A stretch of 64,000 nt of DNA. Origin: CAMDKS01 sp964402975. Its GTDB lineage: Bacteria; Bdellovibrionota_B; Oligoflexia; Oligoflexales; RGVZ01. Location of the stretch: assembly GCA_964402975.1 (NCBI GenBank), contig CAYOEM010000011.1:23896-87895 (forward strand), given 5' to 3'. Positions within the stretch are counted from its first letter, which is position 1, and each line of letters opens with the position of its first letter. Positions 36,102-44,031 of the stretch are shown one piece after another. The notes beneath the pieces were generated by a model, which did not search any database, was not told where the DNA came from, and saw nothing but the letters and a program-made list of their open reading frames with translations. A program made the position numbers and the translations under genes.

Positions 36102-37124
36102 CTAACGTGACGATGATAACTCTAAAATATTGATTTTCCAATTAGATCCCCACTCCGTGCAAAAACCGCCTAGGATCTGCTGCGGGTAGTTTGATCTGTA
36201 GACATCTAAAAGAGGCGCCCTAGCCGTCGCGCACTCGTCATACGATTTAAAAGTCTCTGCCGATTGTCGCAACGAGTACCAACGGGTCACATCCGCAACG
36301 ATAACCAAATCTGCGCCATTATCGTATGGATTATCAACGCAGTAGTTTAGTGTTTTAACGCTGCTAGTCTGATTCTTTATGCGCTCCATCTCATTATAAG
36401 CGTCTAGGCAGTGCGCCATAGAGCCGATCGATGCAACCGAAAAAGCCTTCAGCTGTTCATCGTATTTGCCGTAATAATTGACCGTCAACCGTAGGTGCCC
36501 ATGCTCATCATCCTGTAAAAACACATGACGAACTTCAGTCACACTATCCGTAAACGTTGATTTAACGTCACTCTTGACCTGAGCGACCAAATCACTTTTT
36601 GGAAGTCCCGGGAAAAGTGACGATGCCCAAGAGTTCTTAGCCTCAAGCTTGGCAAAGCCTTCCACAATCAGCGCCCATCTAACGCGACCGTAATAATTTT
36701 CCTGGGCTCGACAAAAAGAGAGCAAAGGTTCCTTTCCAGTTTTTGCGCGGAAAACTTCAACATCTGCCAGGATCTCTCTCTCGCAGTCAGCTTTCGAGGG
36801 GAATTCATAGCCCTGGCCTGGAAACCCGATTTCAGTCGCCGAGGTCAAAACTTCAAGAGGTTCATTGGCTTGGTAACGAATCAGGAAGTCATGTCCTCGC
36901 TCGTCGGAGGCCTCACAGGTACCTGATGCCTCAAATCCCGTAAGTGTCGTGAACCGACGCGCTAGGTCTTTAGCTTGCTCGTGACAGTTGGCGCCCGACG
37001 GCGGCACTTTACGCGCAAAATAACCCTGGCTTTTTAAAGCACTCTCCGCAAACAGCGGTTGGTCTATTAGACCGATGAACGATAGAAGGACCAATTTGGC
37101 AGAAAAGACATAAAATGACTTCAT
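36102..37124 (-). CDS. Secreted four-repeat Cys-pair protein (paralogue)
   Basis: 340-residue exported protein with a signal peptide (1-26, ending PLFAES). The mature protein has four units, each with a Cys pair spaced x22, x23, x22 and x23. The motif is roughly F-x-S/T-x3-C, then a helix, then T-G-x-x-P and C. It is a paralogue of the protein at 24675-25703. Periplasmic or secreted, with four predicted intramolecular disulfides. CGGAGA precedes the ATG. Function unknown. Confidence 0.75.
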   Translation of the reverse strand: MKSFYVFSAKLVLLSFIGLIDQPLFAESALKSQGYFARKVPPSGANCHEQAKDLARRFTTLTGFEASGTCEASDERGHDFLIRYQANEPLEVLTSATEIGFPGQGYEFPSKADCEREILADVEVFRAKTGKEPLLSFCRAQENYYGRVRWALIVEGFAKLEAKNSWASSLFPGLPKSDLVAQVKSDVKSTFTDSVTEVRHVFLQDDEHGHLRLTVNYYGKYDEQLKAFSVASIGSMAHCLDAYNEMERIKNQTSSVKTLNYCVDNPYDNGADLVIVADVTRWYSLRQSAETFKSYDECATARAPLLDVYRSNYPQQILGGFCTEWGSNWKINILELSSSR

Positions 37125-37175
37125 AACATTCTCCGAATTTTCACCGGTTTATATTGAATTTAATTAAAAATCTAT

Positions 37176-37211
37176 AAAAATAAGACCCGTACGGCCGTAG
37201 GTCTTATTTTT
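37176..37211 (-). terminator. Rho-independent terminator after dnaJ
   Basis: Perfect 12-base stem AAAAATAAGACC / GGTCTTATTTTT around a 12-base GC-rich loop that is itself palindromic. The T-rich arm lies 3' on either strand, so it can work in both directions. It is about 40 bases past the dnaJ stop. Confidence 0.75.
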
Positions 37212-37248
37212 ATGTTTAAATTTAGGGACTTATGAAAGAGGCCGCTTG

Positions 37249-38349
37249 CTAGTCTTGGCCAAAAATCTTATGTAAGAAACCAGATCCCGAGCCGGACGCC
37301 CCCTCTTTAGAGACTTCAGCATACTTCTGCAAAATTTCTTTTTGTTCCTTGTTTAATTTTTTGGGGACCACCACACGAATCTCAACGTGAAGATCGCCTC
37401 GACCAACGCCTTTTAAGTGAGGCACCCCAGCGCCTGCAATTGTAATGCGCTCACCAAACTGAGTACCCGCTGGTATTTCAATGTCCTTCTCGTCATCAAG
37501 AGTCTTGATTTTGATCTTACACCCCAAGGCTGCCTGTGCGATTCCGACGGGCTGCTCCATAATCAGATCAAGACCATCTCGAATGAAACGATCACTTTCC
37601 TTCACATGAAGCACAACAAAAAGATCACCGCTGGGGCCACCAGCAGGTCCCGGCTCACCCTCTCCCGCGAGCCGCAGTCGGACGCCGGAATCAACACCAG
37701 CCGGTACTTTTATATTCAACTTGCGTTTTTTGTTCACGCGACCGATCCCGCGACAATCGGTACATGGCTTCTCGACAATCGTGCCCTCTCCGCCACAGGA
37801 GTGGCACGTGGTTCGAATTGCAAAAAAACCCTGCGCACGATTGATCTGACCTTGACCACCGCAGGTTCGGCAAGTGGTTCGTCCACTTCCAGGCTTCGCA
37901 CCGGAACCTTCGCAAGTGTCACAACGAACTGGCCTCTCAAGTTCGACCTCTCGCTCAACACCGAAGACAGCTTCTTCAAATTCAATGGCCATATCATAAC
38001 GAAGGTCTGCTCCACGCCTAACGCGACCGCGACCAGGCCCAGCGGCTCCACTGAAACCAAAAAAATCTTCAAAAATTGAACCGAAGCTTGAAAAGATATC
38101 ATTGACGTCTTGAAAGCCTTGGGTGTTCACGCCCTGGTGACCAAATCTGTCATAGCGTCCACGTTTGTCTGTGTCCGAGAGAACCTCGTATGCCTCACTA
38201 GCCTCTTTGAACTTTTCTTCCGCAGCGAGGTCATCAGGATTACGATCCGGATGATATTTCATTGCGAGCTTTCGGTATGCTGACTTAATTTCGGAAGCAG
38301 AAGCACTCTGCGCTACTCCCAGGACCTCATAATAATCGCGCTTTGCCAT
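37249..38349 (-). CDS. dnaJ: Chaperone DnaJ
   Basis: Type I Hsp40 co-chaperone that stimulates DnaK. The 366-residue protein has a J domain with HPDRN, a short Gly/Phe region, four Cys-x2-Cys-x-Gly-x-Gly zinc motifs (starting CDTCEGSG, CRTCGGQG, CHSCGGEG, CTDCRGIG) and a C-terminal substrate domain. The start at 38349 follows GAGG and matches the family N terminus; the frame continues upstream by 13 codons. dnaK and grpE are not in the window. It lies 47 bases downstream of panB, so the two may be co-transcribed. Confidence 0.97.
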   Translation of the reverse strand: MAKRDYYEVLGVAQSASASEIKSAYRKLAMKYHPDRNPDDLAAEEKFKEASEAYEVLSDTDKRGRYDRFGHQGVNTQGFQDVNDIFSSFGSIFEDFFGFSGAAGPGRGRVRRGADLRYDMAIEFEEAVFGVEREVELERPVRCDTCEGSGAKPGSGRTTCRTCGGQGQINRAQGFFAIRTTCHSCGGEGTIVEKPCTDCRGIGRVNKKRKLNIKVPAGVDSGVRLRLAGEGEPGPAGGPSGDLFVVLHVKESDRFIRDGLDLIMEQPVGIAQAALGCKIKIKTLDDEKDIEIPAGTQFGERITIAGAGVPHLKGVGRGDLHVEIRVVVPKKLNKEQKEILQKYAEVSKEGASGSGSGFLHKIFGQD

Positions 38350-38396
38350 TACGTAATCGACCTCAAACAAAAATTCGTCTCGCGCCAAAAACTAAA

Positions 38397-39218
38397 TTAA
38401 GAGCCAAAACTATTCTGCGCGCTGGGAAACTTACCAGTTTTCACGTCACGATCATAGTCACGTAAAGCCTTGGCGATACTTTCATTAAAATTCGCATATT
38501 TCTTCAAAAACTTAGGATTAAAATCCGCGTCAAATCCAAGTAAATCGTGCATGACCAACACTTGTCCATCACAACCGGCTCCTGCACCGATGCCGATGGT
38601 CGGCACTTTTAGCATTTTTGTCACTTGGGACGCTAGGGCCGCGGGAATCATCTCAAGGACCAAGCAAAACACCCCGGCGTCTTGCAATGCTTTAGCATCC
38701 GCCAAGAGTTTCTTCTGCGCCGCTTTGGCCTTAGCTTGTACATGGTAACCACCAAGCGCGTGGACACTCTGCGGGGTCAATCCTAAATGACCAATGACGG
38801 GAACGCCAGCTTGGGTCAGAGCTTCGACTTGGGGACAAATCGATTCGCCCCCCTCCAGCTTGACGCCCTTGGCTCCGCCTAGCTGCATCAGTTTAGCCGC
38901 ATTGGATAAGGCGTCGTCTCGATTCTTGTAAGTCATAAATGGCATATCGGCTGCCACAAAAGGGCGTTTAACAACTCGGGTGACCGCCGCCGTGTGATGA
39001 ATCATGTCCTCTAATGTAACAGGAATCGTCGATTCGTATCCTAATAGGACATTTCCAAGGCTATCGCCCACCAAAACCATATCAATTGGAGACGACTCCA
39101 CAATACGGCCAAATGCTGCATCGTAGCACGTGACCATACTGATCCGATCAGGGGATCCTTTTCGTTGGCTGATCATGTCAGTCGTTACCGACGCTTTTGT
39201 ATTTGACGCATGGCTCAT
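38397..39218 (-). CDS. panB: 3-methyl-2-oxobutanoate hydroxymethyltransferase
   Basis: First committed enzyme of pantothenate synthesis. It transfers a hydroxymethyl group from methylenetetrahydrofolate to ketoisovalerate to give ketopantoate. The motifs VTCYDAAFGRI, LVGDSLGNVLLGYEST, VKLEGGE, PVIGHLGLTPQSV and GIGAGAGCDGQVLV are diagnostic, and 273 residues is normal. The start at 39218 has GGAGG nine bases upstream. No panC or panD is nearby. Divergent from the ceramidase-like gene, with a 36-base gap. Confidence 0.96.
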   Translation of the reverse strand: MSHASNTKASVTTDMISQRKGSPDRISMVTCYDAAFGRIVESSPIDMVLVGDSLGNVLLGYESTIPVTLEDMIHHTAAVTRVVKRPFVAADMPFMTYKNRDDALSNAAKLMQLGGAKGVKLEGGESICPQVEALTQAGVPVIGHLGLTPQSVHALGGYHVQAKAKAAQKKLLADAKALQDAGVFCLVLEMIPAALASQVTKMLKVPTIGIGAGAGCDGQVLVMHDLLGFDADFNPKFLKKYANFNESIAKALRDYDRDVKTGKFPSAQNSFGS

Positions 39219-39242
39219 AGTGACGATCCTCCGGAACTTCCG

Positions 39243-39248
39243 TATACT
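39243..39248 (+). promoter_or_regulatory. Candidate -10 of the ceramidase-like gene
   Basis: TATACT ends six bases before the ATG at 39255, so a transcript from it would begin at or beside the start codon. No -35 is evident. The position suggests a leaderless mRNA if the ATG at 39255 is the true start. Confidence 0.3.
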
Positions 39249-39254
39249 AGCCAA

Positions 39255-39992
39255 ATGGATAAAATGACACAAGAAATTGCCCGTCCGGGACTTATTATTG
39301 ACCCGTTTGCGCCCATAGACCAGTACTGCGAACGCACGGCCCAAGGCCTACTCGCCGAACCGCTGAACCTGGTGACAAATCTTAGCTTCATTATTGCAGG
39401 CTTATCAATTTTAAAATTTCTTAAAAATAATCCACACATCCGGCAACGGCCAGGATCCCTGCTGCTACCTATTCTCATGATTTCGATTGGGGTCGGTAGC
39501 GCACTATTCCACAGCTTGGCAAACCTTTGGTCCATGTGGGCTGACATTATTCCGATTAGTATTTTTGTGCTGACTTATCTGTGGTTATTCCTTCGCTATG
39601 AAGCCAACGTCAGCCCGTTTGCCTCCATCAGTTTCTTCATCGGCTTTTTTGTTCTCTCATTTTTCTGCTCTAAGCTTGCCGATAACCATGCGGCAAACGG
39701 TGGAGAGGCTTATTTTGGTACTTGGATAACCCTGTTCGGCATCAGTTGCTACTACGGGGGGCGCGGAGATCGACGCAAGTTTCTGGCCGTTGGAGCAGCG
39801 GCGTTGATGTTCTCACTCTCACTCTTTTTTAGAACGATCGATATGCGTCTGTGCGAACAATGGAGTTCGGGCACACACCTTCTCTGGCATGTATTCAATG
39901 GCGTTGTTTTGTTTCTGGTAACAAAGGCATACCTGGAATACACCGGGCCGGTCCTGAAGTCTCACCCTTTGGGGGTGGATTCAGGACCTTAG
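39255..39992 (+). CDS. Ceramidase-like (alkaline ceramidase/CREST family) membrane protein
   Basis: 245-residue protein with about seven membrane helices. Its motifs match the ceramidase family: DQYCER near the N terminus, EPLNLVTNLSFI, a GSALFHSLANLWSMWAD segment with the conserved Ser, His and Asp, and GTHLLWHVFNG with the HxxxH-type metal ligands. Members hydrolyse ceramide amide bonds, or act on related lipids, in the membrane. The start is taken at 39255; an ATG at 39210 in frame would overlap panB. No strong ribosome site is seen. Confidence 0.78.
   Translation: MDKMTQEIARPGLIIDPFAPIDQYCERTAQGLLAEPLNLVTNLSFIIAGLSILKFLKNNPHIRQRPGSLLLPILMISIGVGSALFHSLANLWSMWADIIPISIFVLTYLWLFLRYEANVSPFASISFFIGFFVLSFFCSKLADNHAANGGEAYFGTWITLFGISCYYGGRGDRRKFLAVGAAALMFSLSLFFRTIDMRLCEQWSSGTHLLWHVFNGVVLFLVTKAYLEYTGPVLKSHPLGVDSGP
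39950..39988 (+). repeat. Hairpin at the 3' end of the ceramidase-like gene
   Basis: GGTCCTGAA (39950-39958) pairs perfectly with TTCAGGACC (39980-39988), and the interior CACCC/GGGTG extends the stem after a small bulge. It overlaps the last codons. No T-run follows, so it is probably an RNA-stability or attenuation element and not a simple terminator. Confidence 0.4.
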
Positions 39993-40230
39993 TGTTGAGG
40001 AAAAAAGGAATTTTAAAGCGGAAATTAGGGTGGGACTTCGACAAGCGACGCCATTTTGGCGGGTTGGCCCTGCGTGTTGCGTCGTCCTCACATAAGCAAC
40101 TGCTGTGCCAGTTCTCGGTGTTGCAGTCGCAATCGAACGCACGGAATAAAACCTTCGTTTACATCTGTTCACAAAAATTATTGTATACTCGTAGGAAAGT
40201 CGTACCTCGAAACAAAAGATAGATCTGAAT

Positions 40231-41289
40231 TTGAAGATACTTGAAAACATACCACTCAAACCTCTCACGACCATTGGAACGGGTGGACCAGCTCGCTTTT
40301 TTTTGGCTTGCAGCTCAAACCAGCAGATCATCGAGGGGCTGCAGTTTGCAAATTCCAAAGGCCTGAAAGTACTAATTCTGGGGGGCGGAAGTAATGTTTT
40401 AATTTCAGACGATGGCTTCCAAGGTCTGGTATTACACGTAGCCACCCAGGGCGTATCTTTTGATACCAACGGGCGAGTCACGGCAAATGCAGGAGTCAAT
40501 TGGAGCACATTTGTTCAGGCATGTTGCACGAGACAACTTGCCGGTATCGAAACTTTGGCTGGAATACCCGGTCTAGTTGGCGCCACACCTATTCAAAATG
40601 TTGGGGCCTACGGTCAGGAGGTCGCAAACGTGATCGAAGCGGTTCATGCCATCGAAAAATCGACATTGGCATCCCACACATTCAGCGCCAAAGACTGTCG
40701 GTTTGGCTATCGTCAAAGTCGATTTAAATCCGATGATCTTGATAAATTCATCATAACTTCGGTGACCTTCAAGCTCTCTGAAAATCAAGAACCAAAACCA
40801 CTCTATGAGGAGCTTAAAACCTCCCTCAGATCAGACCCTAATTGGCAGACTGCCACTCGATCAGAACAGATAAACTTAATGAGCGCACACGTCATCAAGA
40901 TCAGAGCATCAAAAGGCATGGTCACTGATCCCAAAGATCCTGACACGAAAAGTGTGGGAAGCTTTTTCATGAACCCGGTGGTACCCCAACTTCTGAAAGA
41001 AAAAGTCGAAAGTATCGCTGCAGCAGAAAAATCAGTTCGCCCCTTTGTCGCCCATCACGTCGGGAACAATTTCTGGAAACTGTCAGCTGCATGGCTCATT
41101 GAAAGCTCAGGCATCAAGAAAGGTCAAACCTTAGCAGGAGCCAGAGTCTCAACAAAGCATGTGCTGGCCCTAACCAATCCTGGACATGCCTCCACCAAAG
41201 ATATTCTCGAGTTTGCAGACTTTATTGCCGCCGCAGTCGATCGAAAGTTTGGAGTGCGACTTGAGCGTGAACCTGTTTTTGTACGCTGA
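40231..41289 (+). CDS. murB: UDP-N-acetylenolpyruvoylglucosamine reductase
   Basis: FAD enzyme that reduces UDP-GlcNAc-enolpyruvate to UDP-MurNAc in peptidoglycan synthesis. The N-terminal TTIGTGGPARFF, FAD-binding LGGGSNVLISD, GIPGLVGATPIQNVGAYGQE and the catalytic Ser in KSVGSFFMNP are all present, in an E. coli-like type I layout. 352 residues. The only usable start in this frame is the TTG at 40231, and the ribosome site is weak. A TATACT -10 lies at 40184-40189. Stand-alone gene. Confidence 0.95.
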   Translation: MKILENIPLKPLTTIGTGGPARFFLACSSNQQIIEGLQFANSKGLKVLILGGGSNVLISDDGFQGLVLHVATQGVSFDTNGRVTANAGVNWSTFVQACCTRQLAGIETLAGIPGLVGATPIQNVGAYGQEVANVIEAVHAIEKSTLASHTFSAKDCRFGYRQSRFKSDDLDKFIITSVTFKLSENQEPKPLYEELKTSLRSDPNWQTATRSEQINLMSAHVIKIRASKGMVTDPKDPDTKSVGSFFMNPVVPQLLKEKVESIAAAEKSVRPFVAHHVGNNFWKLSAAWLIESSGIKKGQTLAGARVSTKHVLALTNPGHASTKDILEFADFIAAAVDRKFGVRLEREPVFVR

Positions 41290-41467
41290 TAAGAGACTCC
41301 CGTATCGTCTTGAGTAAATTAGTTGCAGCACAACCCCCAAGAGCCAGCAATCTCGCCGCATTTTTGTTGCTAATTTTAGTCAACATTTGAGATATTAAAG
41401 TGCTGACGGCTTTATACCGCCGGGATGGCACTCACTTGCGCACTACGGACTGAGGAGTAACAAAGTC

Positions 41468-42157
41468 ATGGAAACAACCGATATCGTAAATTTTTTAATG
41501 CGATGGCTACATTACGTATTTGGCATCATTTGGATAGGTCATCTGTACTACTTCAATTTCACGCAGGTACCTTTTTTCGGCGAAACCGATGCCGCAACAA
41601 AGTCTAACGCGATTCAAAAGCTTGTACCGCGCGCACTGTGGTGGTTCCGTTGGGGCGCTATGTTCACGTTCATCACAGGCCTTGTGATGCTTGGGATTTG
41701 GGGGCAAAAAGTCGGCGGAGAAGCTCTGAAAACATCCTATGGACTATTCATATCGGTAGGCGCTCTTCTGGGCACCATCATGTTTGCAAACGTGTGGCTG
41801 ATCATTTGGCCATCACAAAAAGTTGTCATTGAATCTACGACTAACGTAGCGCAAGGAAAGGCCGCGCTGCCTAACGCGGCGGCTAAAGGTGCAGCCGCTT
41901 TATTGGCTTCAAGATCAAACACCATGTTCTCAATCCCCATGCTGTTTTTCATGGGAGCGGCGTCGCACTTAAATATTCATGCGCCAACCAGCGGAGATTA
42001 CATGGGAGCACTAGCAGCCTGCTGCGTTGTGATTGCCCTGCTTGAAGCGAATGCCATAAAAGGCAAACTTGGACCGCTGGCGAGTGTACGCGGCGTCATC
42101 CACGCCGGCGTAGGACTGACCGCCGTTCTTTTTGGTGTTATTTATTTCCTAGCTTGA
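41468..42157 (+). CDS. PuuD-like (urate hydroxylase N-terminal) membrane domain protein
   Basis: 229-residue inner-membrane protein with about six helices. It resembles the N-terminal membrane domain of PuuD urate hydroxylase: FLMRWLHYVFGIIWIGHLYYF, given here by its ends FLMRWLHY and GIIWIGHL, then ALWWFRWGAMF. In PuuD this domain is fused to a C-terminal cytochrome c. Here a separate cytochrome gene starts 32 bases downstream, so the protein pair may reproduce the fused enzyme. Whether the substrate is urate is doubtful, because no other purine-catabolism gene is present. GAGGAG precedes the ATG. Confidence 0.75.
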   Translation: METTDIVNFLMRWLHYVFGIIWIGHLYYFNFTQVPFFGETDAATKSNAIQKLVPRALWWFRWGAMFTFITGLVMLGIWGQKVGGEALKTSYGLFISVGALLGTIMFANVWLIIWPSQKVVIESTTNVAQGKAALPNAAAKGAAALLASRSNTMFSIPMLFFMGAASHLNIHAPTSGDYMGALAACCVVIALLEANAIKGKLGPLASVRGVIHAGVGLTAVLFGVIYFLA

Positions 42158-42189
42158 ATTCTTGCTGACAGCTGAGGCTTGCCAAAACT

Positions 42190-42555
42190 ATGAGACCAAA
42201 CGTGACATTCATTTTTGTGTCAACACTGGCTTTGGCAGTCTCTGCATGTCCTTTCGGCAAATCATCCAAGACTCAAAACAACACAGATCAAGAAAGCCCC
42301 GAAGCAAAACTCATCGCTAGGGGCAAGGCCGTATACGTCTCCAACTGCACGTCCTGTCACAGCAGCAATCCAAAACTACCCGGCAGCCTCGGTCCTGACG
42401 TGCATGGTTCCTCAAAAGAGCTGCTCACTGCCCGCCTGCTTCATGCCAAGTACCCGGACGGCTACACCCCGAAGCGTTCGAGTAACGCTATGCCGGCAAT
42501 GCCTCATTTGGTAAATGATATCGAGGCGTTGGCTGCTTTCTTGAATCAGCCTTAA
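42190..42555 (+). CDS. Cytochrome c lipoprotein, partner of the PuuD-like protein
   Basis: 121-residue predicted lipoprotein (signal ends VSAC). One heme-c site (CTSCH) lies in the middle and a probable axial Met in AMPAMPH, followed by a final helix as in class I cytochromes c. It starts 32 bases after the membrane-domain gene on the same strand, and together they match the two domains of PuuD. It probably takes electrons at the periplasmic face and passes them to a terminal oxidase. Confidence 0.85.
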   Translation: MRPNVTFIFVSTLALAVSACPFGKSSKTQNNTDQESPEAKLIARGKAVYVSNCTSCHSSNPKLPGSLGPDVHGSSKELLTARLLHAKYPDGYTPKRSSNAMPAMPHLVNDIEALAAFLNQP

Positions 42556-42716
42556 ACTCACAGCAAACCCCTGCTATCGCTTTTGCTGATAACAAACAGT
42601 CCATTTATAGATTTTTAATGTGATTAGTTTTGCCCTAAAGATAAGGGGCGTAGCGCTGGTCGTTTAACGCCCGCGCATGTCCATCTCCAGTCATAATAAA
42701 GTAAGGACTCCACATT

Positions 42717-43271
42717 ATGAAAACGTATGCGCTCGGCGTGTTAACAGGTTTTTTCTTGTTTGCCTCGTCTCTATCTGCTGGTGAATTTTTCAACGTTGGC
42801 ATCCGGGTTGATCTGAAGTACGAATCCTTCGGAGAAGCGTGTCGTCTCCACGCGCTTTTCAGACACTACAATCTATCTGCCGAACTAGCGGATGGTCACG
42901 TCAAGCGCGCTCAACTGCAATCTATAAATACTCATACGCCACCATCAGTACGGGCTCTATCTGAGAACGAATTACAATCCTTGGATATTCGTTCTGAACA
43001 AAATCTTTCATGGGTGAAGTCGGTATCTTTTTCTCCAGAATTATTGAAGGTTTTGTATCAAACCGGACATTCGCTATCAAAAGACGAATGCAGGCCGCCT
43101 TTAGACCTTGTAATCGATGTCGGTGGCGACACGCACTTTGACTTTCAGGTTGAAGAAGTTGGGTATCTACTTCCCCATCTCATCCATTCAAAGCCGGTCA
43201 TCATCAGAGGCCACAAAGCCAATGGTGAACCGTTCAAGATGGAATTGACCCTGACGCAGGACCGAACCTAG
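42717..43271 (+). CDS. Hypothetical secreted protein
   Basis: 184-residue exported protein with a signal peptide (1-20, ending SLSAGE). The mature protein has two Cys residues (EACRLH, DECRPP) and a beta-rich C-terminal half. I recognise no family. It does not share the four-repeat Cys pattern seen elsewhere in the window. AAGGA precedes the ATG by eight or so bases. A hairpin-forming stretch (GGGCGT and ACGCCC around 42645-42675) lies in its leader. Confidence 0.65.
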   Translation: MKTYALGVLTGFFLFASSLSAGEFFNVGIRVDLKYESFGEACRLHALFRHYNLSAELADGHVKRAQLQSINTHTPPSVRALSENELQSLDIRSEQNLSWVKSVSFSPELLKVLYQTGHSLSKDECRPPLDLVIDVGGDTHFDFQVEEVGYLLPHLIHSKPVIIRGHKANGEPFKMELTLTQDRT

Positions 43272-43350
43272 TGGGTTTGCCAGTCTTGAGTAAATTGGGT
43301 TTATGGTAAATAATAGCCTTCCACACTCGACAAGAGGGAGGTTTAATTCC

Positions 43351-44007
43351 ATGACGTCAATTCACGTGATTTTTCCCCGTATAACAGCCTTGCTGGCACT
43401 AGGCGTTCTTATGTCGAGCACTCTGTCCTGCCGCCCAAGAAGTGATTCAAACTCTGGGTCGGAATTAGACGGCACGTGGATGTCGACCTGTCGGACTCAA
43501 ACCGACCAACTTGGTAGTAGCTTCTTCGAAAGGGAAACCCTTGCTTTTTCGAGCGGTAAGATGACAAGCTCTCTTCGCTCCTACTCCGATCAAAATTGCA
43601 AAACCGAGCTAAATACCAAGCCGATTTTAGCGAGCGTTCGCACCTTTTCTATAGGTGACTTTGTAGCCGGAGCAGCCGGTGCAAAAAAGCTCAACCTTCA
43701 GACTGAAACTCTGACTATCACATTAACAACCGACGACTATGTATCTCTGTATAACGGCAACTCCACGACACCGGCATACTGCGGTGGCGGTTTTGTGAAA
43801 AACACACCCAAAGAGCTCACAGCTACCAGTTGTGCATCAAATGCAGCCGCACGCGCTGAATTTGACATGGAGTATGATATTTTTAAAGCAACCGATGGAC
43901 TGCTCTATTTCGGCTACATGACGGCTATCGGTACCGGCACCGATGGACGCAGCGAAAATACTCGGCCAGTCGCCCTAGACCCGTCAGTATTCACGAAAGC
44001 ACCCTGA
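43351..44007 (+). CDS. Hypothetical lipoprotein, lipocalin-like
   Basis: 218-residue predicted lipoprotein (signal ends TLSC, Cys about 27, Arg at +2). The mature part begins GTWMSTC and has YSDQNC about 50 residues later, a G-T-W...C...Y-D-x-x-C layout. It is common in small lipocalin-like extracytoplasmic proteins, with two conserved Cys presumably in a disulfide. The start at 43351 has GGGAGG ten bases upstream; the frame extends 16 codons further. Function unknown. It converges with uvrA. Confidence 0.7.
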   Translation: MTSIHVIFPRITALLALGVLMSSTLSCRPRSDSNSGSELDGTWMSTCRTQTDQLGSSFFERETLAFSSGKMTSSLRSYSDQNCKTELNTKPILASVRTFSIGDFVAGAAGAKKLNLQTETLTITLTTDDYVSLYNGNSTTPAYCGGGFVKNTPKELTATSCASNAAARAEFDMEYDIFKATDGLLYFGYMTAIGTGTDGRSENTRPVALDPSVFTKAP

Positions 44008-44031
44008 TTTTTCGAAAAATAAATTAATTTT

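Noticed and set aside
39981..40508. 175-codon minus-strand frame across the murB 5' region
   Set aside because: It is antisense to murB, whose FAD motifs are clear, and resembles a chance frame.
42645..42680. Structured GC-rich leader considered as a riboswitch
   Set aside because: A short GGGCGT/ACGCCC stem is present but no conserved riboswitch core could be recognised.
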